49,268 nt of DNA. It comes from Rubrivivax sp. (lineage in GTDB: Bacteria > Pseudomonadota > Gammaproteobacteria > Burkholderiales > Burkholderiaceae_C). The notes beneath the pieces were generated by a model that had not been told where the DNA came from, did no database searches, and worked only from the letters and a program-made list of their open reading frames with translations. Of this stretch, positions 25,188 through 34,373 are shown piece after piece; position 1 is the stretch's first letter, and each line of letters starts with the position of its first letter. The stretch covers positions 1 to 49,268 of the forward strand of contig JAUXRG010000107.1 in the NCBI GenBank assembly GCA_030681795.1, read 5' to 3'. The position numbers and the translations under genes are program-made.

Positions 25188-26534
25188 TTAAAGGATGAAC
25201 CGCGACAGGTCTTCGTTAGCGGCCAGGTCGGCCAGCCGCGCGTCCACCGCCGCGGCGTCGATGACCACCGTCTGGCCACCGCGGTGGGGCGCGTCGAAGC
25301 TGACTTCGTCGAGCAGCCGCTCCATCACCGTGGCCAGGCGGCGTGCGCCGATGTTCTCGGTGCGCTCGTTCACCTCAAAGGCGATCTGCGCCAGGCGGCG
25401 CACGCCTTCGGGCGTGATTTCCAGGGTCACGCCTTCGGTGGCCAGCAGCGCCTGGTATTGCTTGACCAGGCTGGCCTCCGTGCGGGTCAGGATGGCCTCG
25501 AAATCGGCCACCGACAGCGAGCTGAGTTCGACGCGAATGGGGAAGCGGCCCTGCAGCTCGGGGATCAGGTCGCTCGGCTTGGCCAGGTGGAAGGCGCCAC
25601 TGGCGATGAACAGCATGTGGTCGGTCTTGACCTGGCCGTACTTGGTGCTGACGGTGGTGCCCTCGACCAGCGGCAGCAGGTCGCGCTGCACGCCCTGGCG
25701 GCTGACTTCAGCGCCGCCTTGCTCGCCGCGCGAAGCCACCTTGTCGATCTCGTCGATGAAGACGATGCCGTTGCCCTCGGCGTTGGCCAGCGCAGCCGCG
25801 CGCAGCTCGTCCTCGTTGACGAGCTTGCCGGCCTCTTCGTCGACCAGCCGCGCCAGCGCTTCGCCGATCTTCATCTTGCGCGTCTTGCGCCGCTGCGTGC
25901 CGGCCTGCTGGAACAGGCCCTTGAGCTGCTCGGCCATCTCTTCCATGCCCTGCGGACCGAGGATCTCGAGCGAGGGTTTGGGCTCGGCCAGATCGAGCTC
26001 GATCTCGCGGTCGTGCAGCACGCCCTCGCGCAGGCGCTTGCGCATGACCTGGCGGGCGGTGTTCTCGGCGGGGGCGCTGTCACCGGCCAGGCCGATGCTG
26101 CGCGCCTCGCGCGCGTCACGGGCGGGCGGCACCAGGATGTCGAGCACGCGATCTTCGGCCGCGTCCTCGGCGGCGGCGCGCTTGCTGCGCATCTGGCGCT
26201 CGCGCTCCTGCTTCACCGCCACGTCGACCAGGTCGCGCACGATGGTGTCCACATCCTTGCCCACGTAGCCCACTTCGGTGAATTTGGTGGCCTCGACCTT
26301 GATGAACGGTGCATCGGCCAGCCTCGCCAGGCGGCGCGCGATCTCGGTCTTGCCCACGCCCGTGGGGCCGATCATCAGGATATTCTTGGGCGTGATCTCG
26401 CCGCGCAGGCCCGCTTCGACCTGCTGGCGCCGCCAGCGGTTGCGCAGCGCGATGGCCACCGCCCGCTTGGCCGGGTTCTGGCCGACGATGTGGCGGTCGA
26501 GTTCGGAGACGATCTCCTGCGGCGTCATGCTCAT
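25188..26534 (-). CDS. hslU: HslU ATPase subunit of the HslVU protease
   Basis: AAA+ unfoldase that forms hexameric rings and feeds substrates to HslV. The 448-residue protein has Walker [16 protein letters not shown] at about 56-70, the [14 protein letters not shown] pore region, an intermediate I-domain (about 110-240), Walker [17 protein letters not shown] and the family-specific tail [16 protein letters not shown]. The C-terminal residues insert into HslV. ATG 26534 opens with [20 protein letters not shown], as in relatives. It lies 37 bp after hslV on the same strand, the usual operon. A convergent gene ends 43 bp away. Confidence 0.96.
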   Translation of the reverse strand: MSMTPQEIVSELDRHIVGQNPAKRAVAIALRNRWRRQQVEAGLRGEITPKNILMIGPTGVGKTEIARRLARLADAPFIKVEATKFTEVGYVGKDVDTIVRDLVDVAVKQERERQMRSKRAAAEDAAEDRVLDILVPPARDAREARSIGLAGDSAPAENTARQVMRKRLREGVLHDREIELDLAEPKPSLEILGPQGMEEMAEQLKGLFQQAGTQRRKTRKMKIGEALARLVDEEAGKLVNEDELRAAALANAEGNGIVFIDEIDKVASRGEQGGAEVSRQGVQRDLLPLVEGTTVSTKYGQVKTDHMLFIASGAFHLAKPSDLIPELQGRFPIRVELSSLSVADFEAILTRTEASLVKQYQALLATEGVTLEITPEGVRRLAQIAFEVNERTENIGARRLATVMERLLDEVSFDAPHRGGQTVVIDAAAVDARLADLAANEDLSRFIL

Positions 26535-26571
26535 GCCTGCACCCTACAGCCTGCGGCCGATCCCACCGCGC

Positions 26572-27108
26572 TCACCCCAGGACCTCGACCACGTGGTTCT
26601 GGTTGGTGTAGATGCAGATGTCGCCGGCGATCTCCAGCGAGCGCTTGACGATCTGCTCGGGGGTCATCTCGGTGTGCGCCAGCAGCGCCCGCGCCGCCGC
26701 CTGGGCGTAGGCGCCGCCGGAGCCGATGGCCACGATGCCGTACTCCGGCTCGAGCACGTCGCCGTTGCCGGTGATGATCAGCGAGCAGGTCGCGTCGGCC
26801 ACCGCCAGCATGGCCTCCAGGCGGCGCAATACGCGGTCGGTGCGCCAGTCCTTGGTGAGCTCGATGGCCGCACGTTGCAGGTGGCCCTGGTGCTTCTCGA
26901 GCTTGGCCTCGAAGCGCTCGAAGAGCGTGAAGGCGTCGGCGGTGGCCCCGGCAAATCCCGCCAGCACCTGCTCGCGGTGCAGCTTGCGCACCTTGCGCGC
27001 GCTGGCCTTGACGATGATCTGGCCGAGCGTCACCTGGCCGTCGCCGCCCAGCGCGACGAGGGCGCCGCGCCGTACGCTAACGATGGTGGTGCCGTGATAA
27101 CTTTCCAT
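26572..27108 (-). CDS. hslV: HslV peptidase subunit of the HslVU protease
   Basis: Proteasome-like threonine peptidase of 178 residues. The start ATG 27108 gives [15 protein letters not shown]; the catalytic Thr is the first residue of TTIVSVRR after removal of the short leader. [20 protein letters not shown] and [15 protein letters not shown] are conserved. A longer frame upstream lacks similarity to the family. It is followed by hslU and together they degrade misfolded and regulatory proteins in the cytoplasm. Confidence 0.95.
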   Translation of the reverse strand: MESYHGTTIVSVRRGALVALGGDGQVTLGQIIVKASARKVRKLHREQVLAGFAGATADAFTLFERFEAKLEKHQGHLQRAAIELTKDWRTDRVLRRLEAMLAVADATCSLIITGNGDVLEPEYGIVAIGSGGAYAQAAARALLAHTEMTPEQIVKRSLEIAGDICIYTNQNHVVEVLG

Positions 27109-27202
27109 GCGAGTTCCGGATTTGGGGGCGGTGCGGCGCACTGCAACATCGAGGTCGTGAAGATTCCGTCGCGAGCCGTTCGAGTGGGGGTCGAGCAGCG
27201 CA

Positions 27203-27220
27203 GCCGTACACCCGTACGGC
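27203..27220 (-). terminator. Small hairpin between the STAS gene and hslV
   Basis: GCCGTAC and GTACGGC form a perfect 7-bp stem with a 4-nt loop in the 161-bp gap between the STAS-domain gene and hslV. There is no T-run. It could be a weak terminator separating hslVU from upstream transcription. Confidence 0.3.
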
Positions 27221-27269
27221 GAGCCGCGCAGGCCCTCAATCGGACGGCGCAGCAGGAAGATTCATGGCC

Positions 27270-29009
27270 TCAAACTTTCCGGACTTGCACGCGGGCATGC
27301 TCGTTGATGCCCATGGCGCCGAAAAACAGCGCCACCAGGCGGTGCGTGTCCACGAATTGCACGGCGCGGCTCTCATTGCGCTTGGCCAGCACCCAGTTGA
27401 GCAGGTCGCCCGCGGCGATGAAGTCGACACGGATCAGCCTCGCGCACGACACGCAGACCAGAGGCGCCGTGCCGAGCTCGCACTGCAGCTTGGCCAGGAT
27501 GGCGCTGATGTCGCCCACCAGCTGGCCCGAGAGCTCGACATGCGCGACTTCGAGGCTGCTCGTGGCTTCGTCGCCCAGGCCCGACTCCAGGAAGCTGGTG
27601 GAGACGTCGCTGACCACCGACATCTGCGGCGTGCGCGTGCTCGCGCCCGAGCCAGTGAAGTGCACCCTGCAGCGCGTGGCTTCCCATGACGGTGGGCTGA
27701 CCTCGTAGGTGACGCAGTAATCGATGGCGGCTTCGTCGAACTGGTCGGGGCGGTTGGCCAGGCGCAGGGCATCCAGCCGGGTCAGCCAGAAGGCCGGGTC
27801 GGCGTCGCGCACGCCGGTGGGGGCGGCATCCTGCAGCACGTTGAGCAGCCGCTCACCGGCGAGCCAGCGCATCTCCAAGGCCTGCCCGGCCCACAGGCGG
27901 AACACCATCGACAGTTGCATGGCCGCCTCGGCGTCCACGCGGCGCAACTCGCCCCAGTCGAAGACCCAGGGCAAGGGCATCTGCAGGGTCTGCGAGCGCA
28001 GCTTGCCCACGGCCTCGATGTCCAGGTGCTCGGGCGCGACCCAGCCGACGTCACCCTGGCCGCGGGTGCTGGCCGTGGAGGTGACGACAGGCCCCTCGGC
28101 CAGCGCGTCGGCGACCAGCCTGGGCAGCGAATACCACTGCGGCGCCGACCAGCCGAATTGCTGCGCGTATTCGACCGCCAGGCTCTCGAAACGCTGTTGC
28201 TGCCCCGTGGCGCGGTACAGGTCGAACAGCACGAGCCAGGTTTCGGCATGCTGTGCCCGCCCGCCGCCTTGCTGCGTGATTTGCTGCAACGCTTCTTCGC
28301 TCTGTGCAAAGTCGGCGTTGGCGAAGGCGATCACGGCTTCGTCGAGCTCAGGGTCGTGGACCACCTCGCTGACTTCCACCGCGAAGGGGCTGCCGAAGTC
28401 GCTGCTGTCCGCGCCGGCGCCGGGGCCCGCGCCGTCGAAGGAGATGGTGGACATGGGCGCCAGTGGCGGCAAGCCGCCCGCCATCTGCAGCGGCGCCGGT
28501 GCGGCGGGCGCGGGCAGGTCCATCGCCGGCAGGGGAGGCAGTGCGGGCAGGGGTTCGTCGTCCACGATGCCACCGCCGGCCAATGGGGCGGCACCGGTCG
28601 GGACGGGTCTGAACGAGGTGGATCGTCGAGTGGACGGGCTGAAGCCCGCGTCGCCCACCATCTGCTGTTCGATCTCGTCGATCTTGGCCTTCACGCCGTC
28701 AGGGCGGGCGGTATTGCCGTCTTGCGGTCGGGCCTCGGAGTCGTCCAGGCGCGATGAGCCGCCCAGCGAGGCGAGTTGCTCGGGTGACAACCCCTCGCGG
28801 CGCACGCGGCGCAACATGTCGAATTCGCGCTTGCGCACGAAGTCGTTGCGCCGCTTGCGCTCGATCATCGCCTTGAGCTCGGACTTCTCGATCTCGAGCT
28901 CGCGCGTGTCCTCCTGGCGCGAGTTGAGCTGGGTCCAATCGGTGGCGGGGTTGGCCACGAACCGCACCACCTTGCGGAAGAAGCTCTCGGTTTTCTCGTT
29001 CTCGGCCAT
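27270..29009 (-). CDS. STAS-like domain protein of unknown function
   Basis: A 579-residue cytoplasmic protein. The N-terminus (to about 60) is basic and helical (IEKSELKAMIERKRRNDF). A Pro/Ala/Gly-rich disordered stretch covers about 110-215, followed by a helical TPR-like part (LDEAVIAFANADFAQSEEAL and WLVLFDLYRATGQQQRFESL). The C-terminal 100 residues resemble a STAS anti-sigma-antagonist fold: HVELSGQLVGDISAILAKLQ and CARLIRVDFIAAGDLLNWV. As I recall it, the arrangement dksA-STAS protein-hslVU is seen in Burkholderiales. The function is unknown; a signalling or scaffold role is possible. The start ATG 29009 follows dksA by 66 bp. Confidence 0.75.
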   Translation of the reverse strand: MAENEKTESFFRKVVRFVANPATDWTQLNSRQEDTRELEIEKSELKAMIERKRRNDFVRKREFDMLRRVRREGLSPEQLASLGGSSRLDDSEARPQDGNTARPDGVKAKIDEIEQQMVGDAGFSPSTRRSTSFRPVPTGAAPLAGGGIVDDEPLPALPPLPAMDLPAPAAPAPLQMAGGLPPLAPMSTISFDGAGPGAGADSSDFGSPFAVEVSEVVHDPELDEAVIAFANADFAQSEEALQQITQQGGGRAQHAETWLVLFDLYRATGQQQRFESLAVEYAQQFGWSAPQWYSLPRLVADALAEGPVVTSTASTRGQGDVGWVAPEHLDIEAVGKLRSQTLQMPLPWVFDWGELRRVDAEAAMQLSMVFRLWAGQALEMRWLAGERLLNVLQDAAPTGVRDADPAFWLTRLDALRLANRPDQFDEAAIDYCVTYEVSPPSWEATRCRVHFTGSGASTRTPQMSVVSDVSTSFLESGLGDEATSSLEVAHVELSGQLVGDISAILAKLQCELGTAPLVCVSCARLIRVDFIAAGDLLNWVLAKRNESRAVQFVDTHRLVALFFGAMGINEHARVQVRKV

Positions 29010-29075
29010 GAGGGCTGGGATGGTACTCCGGGGGGGGCGTTGCGCCCCGTGGCCGGGGCCCTTCAGGCAGGGTGG

Positions 29076-30020
29076 TCAGTCACCGAACATCTTCTGCTTG
29101 AGTTCGCGGCGTTGCTGTGCTTCCAGCGACAGCGTCGCCGTGGGGCGGGCCAGCAAGCGGGCCAGGCCGATGGGCTCGCCGGTCTCGTCGCAGAAGCCGT
29201 AGTCGCCGTTGTCCAGCCGGGTCAGCGACTGGGCGACTTTCTTCAGCAGCTTGCGCTCGCGGTCGCGGGTGCGCAACTCCAGCGCGTGCTCTTCCTCGAT
29301 GGTGGCGCGATCGGCCGGATCGGGCACGATGGAGGTGTCTTCACGCAGGTGCTCGGTGGTCTCGCCGGCGTTGGACAGCAAGTCGTCCTTTTGCCGCTGC
29401 AGCCGGGCGCGGAAGAACTCGAGCTGCTTTTCGTTCATGTACTCCGAGTCGGGCATGGCCTGCAGCTCGGGTTCTGTGAGGTCGCGGCCGGCCTTGTGCT
29501 TCCAGGCGTTGGCAAGCTTGGGGTCGGCGGCGTAGACGGTCTTGGGCAAGTCGGCCGTTTCGGTCATCTGTCGTATGGCGGGGCGGGCGGGCGCGAAGCG
29601 GTCGGTGAAGCGGTTGGAGACCGGAGCCGGCGCTGGCGCTGGGGGTGGGCTGGAGGGCCCCGCCTTCACGGCGGAGGCCTTGGAGGCGGGTTTGGCGGCC
29701 GGCTTGGGAGACGCGGCCTTGGCGGCCGGCTTTGCCGGAAGGGTCTTGGGTGCGGGTTTGGGGGCGACGGCTTTGGCCTCGGTCTTGGGTGCAGGGGCCC
29801 TGGCGGCCGGCTTCGATGCGGCTGTCTCGGGTGGGGGGGCTGACTTCGGTGCCGGCGTCGCCTTGGCGGTGGGCTTGGGCTTGGCTTTGGCCTTGGGGGC
29901 GGGCGCGGGTTGCGCGGCGTGCTTGCCGGCCGGGCCCGCCGCGTGCTTCGCCGCGGGCTTGGTGGGTGCTGCGGTGGTCCTGACGGGCTTGGCCGCTGCC
30001 TTGGCCGGTAGCTTGCTCAC
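29076..30020 (-). CDS. dksA: RNA polymerase-binding factor DksA with long N-terminal extension
   Basis: A 314-residue DksA that enters the RNA polymerase secondary channel and works with ppGpp. The start is GTG 30020, preceded by GAGGAGG at 5 bp spacing. Residues 1-130 are a Lys/Ala/Pro-rich histone-H1-like extension (AAKPVRTTAAPTKPAAKHAA and similar). The DksA core has the coiled-coil tip Asp residues in VPDPADRATIEEE (234 and 237). The zinc-finger positions read C277, T280, S298 and A301, so only one of four cysteines is left, as in zinc-independent DksA variants. It is followed by the STAS gene and preceded by the COG0523 gene. Confidence 0.92.
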   Translation of the reverse strand: MSKLPAKAAAKPVRTTAAPTKPAAKHAAGPAGKHAAQPAPAPKAKAKPKPTAKATPAPKSAPPPETAASKPAARAPAPKTEAKAVAPKPAPKTLPAKPAAKAASPKPAAKPASKASAVKAGPSSPPPAPAPAPVSNRFTDRFAPARPAIRQMTETADLPKTVYAADPKLANAWKHKAGRDLTEPELQAMPDSEYMNEKQLEFFRARLQRQKDDLLSNAGETTEHLREDTSIVPDPADRATIEEEHALELRTRDRERKLLKKVAQSLTRLDNGDYGFCDETGEPIGLARLLARPTATLSLEAQQRRELKQKMFGD

Positions 30021-30069
30021 TGGAACCTCCTCGCCTGGCGTGCAACGCCGGGCTTGTGCTTGTTCATGC

Positions 30070-30090
30070 CGGCCCGCCGGAGGCGGGCCG
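30070..30090. repeat. GCCCGCC-type palindrome between cobW and dksA
   Basis: The arms CGGCCCGCC and GGCGGGCCG (9 bp) enclose the 3-nt loop GGA in the 162-bp gap between cobW and dksA. The adjoining CTCCTGCGGCCCCCGGGGGG is a further GC-rich inverted repeat. The core matches the palindromes at 3491, 10912 and 43880. Confidence 0.65.
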
Positions 30091-30182
30091 CTCCTGCGGC
30101 CCCCGGGGGGCTTCAAGGCGCGCGGATTGTAGCCACGCCTCGGGCGGGTGCCGCGCGCCGTTTCGGGCGGGGTTGGTTTTCG

Positions 30183-31229
30183 TCATGCCAGGCATTGCTC
30201 TAGGCCTTGCAGCAGCACGTCCTTGGGCAGATCGATGCCGATGAATACCATCTTGCTGCCCTTTTCCTCGCCGGGGGCCCATTTCGGACCCAGGTCGCTG
30301 CCCATCAGCTGGTGCACGCCCTGGAAGATGACTTTGCGCTCGCTGCCCTTCATGTGCAGCACGCCCTTGTAGCGCAGCATCTTGGGCCCGTAGACCTGCA
30401 CCATGGCGCCCAGGAAGTCTTCCAGCTTGGCCGGGTTGAACGGGCGTTTCGCGCGGAAGACGAAGGACTTCACGTCATCGTCGTGGTGATGGTGGTGTGG
30501 GTGGTCGCAGGCTTCGCCCGGCGCGTGGTCGTGGGGACCGTGGCCGCGCGGCCCGTGGGCGTCCTCGGCGTTCAGAAATTCGGGGTCGATATCGAGCTTG
30601 GCGCTGAGGTTGAATCCCTTGAGGTCGAAGACTTCGGCGAGGGGCACGTCGCCGAAGTGCACCGCGCGCTGCGGGGCGCGCGGGTTCATGTGCTTGAGCC
30701 GGTGGATCAGCGCGTCGACCTCGGTGGGGCCCACCAGGTCGGTCTTGCTGATGAAGATCTGGTCGGCGAAACCGATCTGGCGGCGCGCTTCCTGGCGCGC
30801 GTCGAGCTGCCCCTGGGCATGCTTGGCATCGACCAGGGTCAGCACGCTGTCGAGCAGGTAGCTCTCGGCGATCTCGTCGTCGATGAAGAAGGTCTGCGCC
30901 ACCGGCCCGGGGTCGGCCACGCCCGTGGTTTCGATGACCACGCGGTCGAAGTGCAGCTCGCCCTTGCGCCGCTTCTCGGCGAGGTCGGACAAGGTGGCGC
31001 GCAGATCCTCGCGGATGGTGCAGCAGATGCAGCCGTTGTTCATCTGGATGATCTGCTCGTGGGTGTCGGCCACCAGGATGTCGCTGTCGATGTTCTCCTC
31101 GCCGAATTCGTTTTCGATGATGGCGATCTTCTGGCCGTGGGCTTCGGACAGCACGCGCTTGAGCAACGTGGTCTTGCCCGAGCCGAGAAAGCCGGTGAGG
31201 ATGGTGACGGGGATCAAGCCTGGAGTCAT
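30183..31229 (-). CDS. COG0523-family GTPase (CobW/ZNG-type metallochaperone)
   Basis: A 348-residue P-loop GTPase from ATG 31229. Walker A GFLGSGKTTLLKRVL is at about 13-27, the metal-binding CxCC motif is NNGCICC (about 64-70), the G3-like motif is VVIETTGVADPGP and G4 is SKTD. A His-rich stretch (HDHAPGEACDHPHHHHH) at about 230-250 precedes the C-terminal CobW domain. Members deliver zinc, cobalt or other metals to client enzymes; the His-rich loop favours Zn(II) or Ni(II) binding. No Zur box is visible. The alternative upstream start would add 19 poorly conserved residues. It lies between yhhQ and dksA. Confidence 0.88.
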   Translation of the reverse strand: MTPGLIPVTILTGFLGSGKTTLLKRVLSEAHGQKIAIIENEFGEENIDSDILVADTHEQIIQMNNGCICCTIREDLRATLSDLAEKRRKGELHFDRVVIETTGVADPGPVAQTFFIDDEIAESYLLDSVLTLVDAKHAQGQLDARQEARRQIGFADQIFISKTDLVGPTEVDALIHRLKHMNPRAPQRAVHFGDVPLAEVFDLKGFNLSAKLDIDPEFLNAEDAHGPRGHGPHDHAPGEACDHPHHHHHDDDVKSFVFRAKRPFNPAKLEDFLGAMVQVYGPKMLRYKGVLHMKGSERKVIFQGVHQLMGSDLGPKWAPGEEKGSKMVFIGIDLPKDVLLQGLEQCLA

Positions 31230-31299
31230 GGCGCGGCGGGGCAGGAGTCGAGGGTTGGCAGTTGGGGGTCGGCGACTGTGTTGCAAGCCCCGTGCGATG

Positions 31300-31833
31300 T
31301 CAAGGCGCGGCCCAGGTCGACAGGCGCGGCAGCAGCGCGCGGTAGGGCAGCAGCAGCAGCGCGGCCATCAGCGCCTTGACGGCCAGGTCGCCGGTGGCCA
31401 GCAGCAGCCAGTCGAGCTCGGTGCCGGCGAAGGCCAGGAAGAAGAAGACGGCGGTGTCGATCACCGAAGCCACCAGCGAGCCGATGAGCGGGGCCTTCCA
31501 CCAGCTGAAGGCGCGCCAGCGGTTGAAGACGGTGATATCCATCGCCTGCGACAGGATGAAGGCGGTGCCCGAGGCCAGGGCGATGCGCCACGGCGCGAGG
31601 GCCAGCGAGACGGCCACGGCGACGGCGAAGCCCACCCAGGCCACGCGGCGCGCCGACTGCGGGCCGAGTGCGCGGTTGGTGAGGTCGGCCACGAGGAAGA
31701 CCAGCGGGTAGCTGAACGCGCCCCAGGTCAGCCAGGCGTTGATGGGGTGCTGTACCAGCACGTTGGACAGCACGATGACGGCCGCCATCGCGAAGATGGG
31801 CATGCGCAGGGCGGTCAGGGGGGGTGCGGACAT
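31300..31833 (-). CDS. Queuosine precursor transporter (VUT/YhhQ family)
   Basis: A 177-residue integral membrane protein with about six hydrophobic segments (e.g. IFAMAAVIVLSNVLVQHPIN and WVGFAVAVAVSLALAPW). The family motif SYPLVFLVADLTNRALGPQSARRVAW, the SQAMDITVFNRWR segment, and LIGSLVASVIDTAVFFFLAF match YhhQ/QPTR proteins. These import queuosine precursors for tRNA modification; earlier genome annotations called them vitamin uptake transporters. The start ATG 31833 is just before the divergent corC. It may be cotranscribed with the cobW gene (70 bp between). Confidence 0.85.
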   Translation of the reverse strand: MSAPPLTALRMPIFAMAAVIVLSNVLVQHPINAWLTWGAFSYPLVFLVADLTNRALGPQSARRVAWVGFAVAVAVSLALAPWRIALASGTAFILSQAMDITVFNRWRAFSWWKAPLIGSLVASVIDTAVFFFLAFAGTELDWLLLATGDLAVKALMAALLLLPYRALLPRLSTWAAP

Positions 31834-31938
31834 GACGAGGCAAGGGCGGGTGCGGGGCGCGCATTGTCGCTGCCCGCGCGCCTCAGTGCCGGGCCTCGGT
31901 TATTCTCGGGCCCCAACTCACTGCCGGCACCGACCCCA

Positions 31939-32832
31939 GTGTCAGACCCTGCTTCACCGAGGTCCGCGCGAGCCATAGCGGCCAGCGCGGACAAGCGTTC
32001 GATCTTCGAGCGCCTGGTCGAGATGATCTCGCCCGGGCCCGACAGCAAGGCCGAGCTGATACGCACGCTGGCCCTGGCCGAGAGCCGCGAGCTCATCGAG
32101 CCCGAATCGCGCCTGATGCTGGAGGGCGTGCTGCGCATGGCCGAGCTCACCGCCGGCGACGTGATGGTGCCCGAGCCGCACATGGACCTGCTCGACATCG
32201 CGGCCGGCTATGACGAGCTGCTGGGCCTGGTGATCGATACCGCGCACTCGCGCTTCCCGGTCCATGAGGGCCGGCGCGAGAACGTCATCGGCATCCTCAT
32301 GGCCAAGGACCTGCTGAAGCTGCAGCGTGCGCCCGAGCTCAACCTGCGCACCCTGCTGCGGCCGGCGGTCTTCGTGCCCGAGAGCAAGCGGCTCAACGAG
32401 TTGCTGCGCGACTTCCGCTCCAACCGCAACCATCTGGCCATCGTCATCGACGAGTTCGGCAACACCGCCGGGCTGATCACCATCGAGGATGTGCTCGAGG
32501 AGATCGTCGGCGAGATCGAGGACGAATTCGACGAGCGCGAACAGGAGAGCGGCATCTACACCCTGGCCGACGGAAGCCACCGTGTCGCGGGCGATGTGTC
32601 CATAGGCGCCGTCAACGAGGCCTTCGGCACCCGGCTGGACGAAGATGTCTTCGAAACCATCGGCGGGCTGGTCGCCCAGCAGCACGGTCACGTGCCGCGG
32701 CGCGGCGAAGTGGTCGAAGCGGGCGGCCTGCGCTTCGCGGTGATGCTCACGCGCGGCGGCGCGGTGCGCTGGTTCCGCGTGGCGCACCTGGCGGCGCCGG
32801 CCGGCGCGAGCGACGGCGGCGACGTCGATTGA
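31939..32832 (+). CDS. corC: CorC/HlyC-family CBS-domain protein
   Basis: A 297-residue cytoplasmic protein (YbeX/CorC). Two CBS domains (GDVMVPEPHMDLL and the PAVFVPESKRLNELLRDFRS region with IDEFGNTAGLITIEDVLEEI) are followed by a CorC_HlyC domain with RVAGDVSIGAVNEAFG and FETIGGLVAQQHGHVPRRGE. It is linked to magnesium/cobalt efflux and to ribosome maturation in other bacteria. The start GTG 31939 (VSDPASPRSARAIAA) matches relatives that begin MSDP. The gene overlaps lnt, the common corC-lnt pair. Confidence 0.88.
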   Translation: MSDPASPRSARAIAASADKRSIFERLVEMISPGPDSKAELIRTLALAESRELIEPESRLMLEGVLRMAELTAGDVMVPEPHMDLLDIAAGYDELLGLVIDTAHSRFPVHEGRRENVIGILMAKDLLKLQRAPELNLRTLLRPAVFVPESKRLNELLRDFRSNRNHLAIVIDEFGNTAGLITIEDVLEEIVGEIEDEFDEREQESGIYTLADGSHRVAGDVSIGAVNEAFGTRLDEDVFETIGGLVAQQHGHVPRRGEVVEAGGLRFAVMLTRGGAVRWFRVAHLAAPAGASDGGDVD

Positions 32833-34364
32833 GCGGCACGGCGCGAGCGACAGGCGCGGGTGGCGGCTGGCGCCGCCTCGACCCCCTGGCGGCGGCCGCG
32901 CTCGGTGCCCTGCAGACGCTGGCCTTCGTGCACACCTGGGCCTGGGCCTTGCCGCTGGCCGCCACGGCCTGGCTGGTCTGGCGCCTGGACGCCAGCGCGC
33001 CGCGCCGCGCCGCGCTGCTGGGCTGGAGCTACGGCACGGCCTGGATGGCCGCCGGCGTATGGTGGCTCTTCATCAGCATGCACCGCTACGGCGGCCTGCC
33101 GGCCTGGCTCTCGGCCGCGGCTGTGGGTGCGCTGGCGGCGTCGGTGGCGCTGTTCCTGGCGCTGGCTTGCGCGGCCTATGCGCGCTGGCGCCGCGGTGGC
33201 GCCGGCGATGCGCTGCTCTTTGCGGCGCTGTGGTTGCTGGCCGAGCTGGCGCGTGGCCTGCTGTTCACGGGCTTCCCCTGGGTGGCGTCGGGCTATTCGC
33301 AGCTGGAGGGCCCGCTGGCGGGTCTGGCGCCCTGGCTCGGCGTCTACGGCATGGGGGCGGTGCTGGCAGGCGCCGCGGCGTCGCTGGTGCGGCTGTTGCG
33401 TACACAAGGGCGGGGCTGGGCGCCGATGGTGGCGGTGGCCGCGGTCACCCTCGCCGCGCTCTTCGGGCCGACCCGATTCACCCGGCCTGCGGGCGAAGTC
33501 TCGGTGGCCTTGCTGCAAACCAACGTGGCGCAGGACGAAAAGTTCGCCGCCGACCGCATGCCGCAGGCCCTGGCCTGGGTGGCCCGCGAACTGCGGGCGG
33601 CCAAGGCCGATCTGGTGATCGCGCCCGAGACCGCGGTGCCGCTGCTGCCGTTTCAGCTCGACGAGTTCGCGCCCGGCTATTGGAGCGCGCTGCGCGAGCA
33701 CTTCGCGGCGCCCGGGCGCGCCGCACTGGTGGGTTTGCCCCTGGGCGACTTCGATCGCGGCTACACCAATTCGGCGGCCGGGCTGGCCGGCCCGGCGAGC
33801 GCGGCGCCGTACCGCTACGACAAGGCGCACCTGGTGCCTTTCGGCGAGTTCGTTCCCACAGGGTTCCGCTGGTTCACCGAGCTGATGAATATCCCGCTGG
33901 GTGACTTCGCGCGCGGTGCGGCCCACCCGGCTTCGTTCGCTGCCGCGGGCCAGCGCATCGCCCCCAACATCTGCTACGAAGACCTCTTCGGTGAAGAGCT
34001 GGCGCGGCGCTTCCTCGACCCGGCCACGGCGCCGACGCTGTTCGCCAATCTCAGCAATATCGGTTGGTTCGGCCACACCATTGCGATAGCCCAGCACCTG
34101 AACATCTCACGCTTGCGCGCGCTGGAGTTCCAGCGGCCGATGCTGCGCGCCACCAATACCGGGGCCACGGCGATCATCGACCATCGGGGTCGCGTCAGCG
34201 TCATGCTGGCGCCATTCACCCAGGGCGTCCTGACGGGTCGCGTGCAAGGACGCGAGGGCGTGACGCCCTACGCCTGGTGGGCAGCGCGGTGGTCGCTGTG
34301 GCCGCTGGCGCTGGCCGCGGCCGGGGTGTGTGCGGTGCTGGCAAGGCGCCGTCCGCGCCCCTGA
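32829..34364 (+). CDS. lnt: Apolipoprotein N-acyltransferase
   Basis: Inner-membrane enzyme that adds the third acyl chain to lipoproteins. The 511-residue protein has a membrane-spanning N-terminal half (to about 215) and a nitrilase-like periplasmic domain. The catalytic triad is visible: Glu267 in VIAPETAVPLL, Lys332 in RYDKAHLVPFGEF and Cys382 in NICYEDLFGEE. The C-terminus ends in a further hydrophobic segment. TTG 32829 overlaps the corC stop (TTGA), indicating translational coupling. An alternative start a few codons downstream is possible. It is convergent with the feo operon. Confidence 0.93.
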   Translation: MSGTARATGAGGGWRRLDPLAAAALGALQTLAFVHTWAWALPLAATAWLVWRLDASAPRRAALLGWSYGTAWMAAGVWWLFISMHRYGGLPAWLSAAAVGALAASVALFLALACAAYARWRRGGAGDALLFAALWLLAELARGLLFTGFPWVASGYSQLEGPLAGLAPWLGVYGMGAVLAGAAASLVRLLRTQGRGWAPMVAVAAVTLAALFGPTRFTRPAGEVSVALLQTNVAQDEKFAADRMPQALAWVARELRAAKADLVIAPETAVPLLPFQLDEFAPGYWSALREHFAAPGRAALVGLPLGDFDRGYTNSAAGLAGPASAAPYRYDKAHLVPFGEFVPTGFRWFTELMNIPLGDFARGAAHPASFAAAGQRIAPNICYEDLFGEELARRFLDPATAPTLFANLSNIGWFGHTIAIAQHLNISRLRALEFQRPMLRATNTGATAIIDHRGRVSVMLAPFTQGVLTGRVQGREGVTPYAWWAARWSLWPLALAAAGVCAVLARRRPRP

Positions 34365-34373
34365 CCGGGCTGC

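Noticed and set aside
30883..31938. Extension of the corC frame far upstream
   Set aside because: The extra 350 residues cover yhhQ on the other strand and do not match CorC proteins; GTG 31939 fits the family start.
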